Below, piece by piece: positions 63,619 to 64,000 of a stretch of 64,000 nucleotides of DNA. The position numbers and the translations under genes were made by a program. A model generated the notes under the pieces. The model was not told where the DNA came from and ran no database searches. It saw nothing but the letters and a program-made list of their open reading frames with translations. Position 1 is the first letter of the stretch; each line of letters begins with the position of its first letter. The DNA is from Monosporascus cannonballus (lineage: Eukaryota; Ascomycota; Sordariomycetes; Xylariales): contig QJNS01000166.1 of the NCBI GenBank assembly GCA_004154925.1, forward strand, positions 1-64,000. The letters are read 5' to 3'.

Positions 63619-64000
63619 GGTCGTAAAGTTAATTTTTTGTTTATCGTACGTTATTTCTTTAAAACGAATATACGGAAAAAAATGCCTTATTATTAACCGG
63701 TTAATATTAATATTTGATTTCCTTTAAAAATTATAATACGCATTTCGAAAATAATAACGGCTTAATTAATAAAAACATAAAATTTAGCGACCTCCAATTA
63801 CCCGCTAAGAGTATCCCCGTAATAAATTATAAACCGTTTTGTATATGATAAAACGTTAAAGTTATTCCCCGATTCGCTAACATTTTATCCTTATAGCCGC
63901 GGCCATTTAAGTCTGGGTTATATCCGCAATCACGGCCCTAATCATGAAGGCCCGGGCTTTCGGACTGAATTCCTTGTTAGGGTGACGGTCGGCGACGAAA
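63619..64000. other. Right edge: AT-rich sequence returning to normal composition
   Basis: AT-rich to about 63890, then GC-normal to the end of the window. The last ~110 nt are too short to name. Confidence 0.5.

Overview
The window looks like a piece of a filamentous ascomycete genome (Pezizomycotina; a sordariomycete is plausible but not shown). Evidence: compact genes with 50-145 nt GT-AG introns, a Sim4/CENP-type kinetochore gene, and a sharp split between a GC-normal gene island (about 265-17773) and about 46 kb of extremely AT-rich, stop-riddled transposon relics (about 17774-63890). The relics look damaged by repeat-induced point mutation (RIP). Base composition becomes normal again in the last ~110 bases. 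|| Gene island. Four genes can be modelled to the nucleotide because every exon junction keeps phase: a calpain-like cysteine protease (+, 1410-4716, 4 exons, 1011 aa), the kinetochore protein FTA4 (-, 5066-5982, 2 exons, 285 aa), an intracellular GH3 beta-glucosidase with PA14 insert (-, 6695-9330, 3 exons, 838 aa), and a 14-exon gene (-, 11117-16868). The last would encode a 1593-codon protein with a disordered N-terminus, a serine-less alpha/beta-hydrolase-like domain, ankyrin repeats and a CorA-like two-helix membrane domain. It carries an in-frame TAG in exon 10 whose likely parent is CAG (a RIP-type CpA to TpA change), so it is probably a pseudogene. One of its introns contains a perfect 17-bp inverted repeat of G and C homopolymers. 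The four genes show no pathway link to each other. || AT-rich block. I resolved insertions by matching direct repeats and target-site duplications (TSDs): a degenerate Ty1/Copia element (18888-24381) inside a short LTR-flanked, TRIM-like unit (18777-24741); a GC-normal solo LTR (26736-26859, TSD GGTTC); a Ty3/Gypsy element on the minus strand (27217-34360, TSD TTATC); remnants of a plus-strand Gypsy element (34361-41012); a minus-strand Gypsy (41013-47423, TSD AGAAA); a second GC-normal solo LTR (47881-48012, TSD ATCCT); a Tc1/mariner transposase remnant (about 49440-49790); and a Gypsy (49980-63613, TSD TTATC) interrupted by a third member of the same family (55973-62648, TSD AATAA). || Most worth a second look: the nonsense-mutated hydrolase/ankyrin/CorA gene and its hairpin intron; an antisense ORF with a coiled-coil-like segment between pol and the 3' LTR in all three related Gypsy copies; LTRs with a 36-bp minisatellite differing by one unit within an element; the TRIM-like unit with tRNA-promoter-like boxes; and a mutation pattern that appears to spare CpG. 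All coordinates were derived by hand; no database search was possible.
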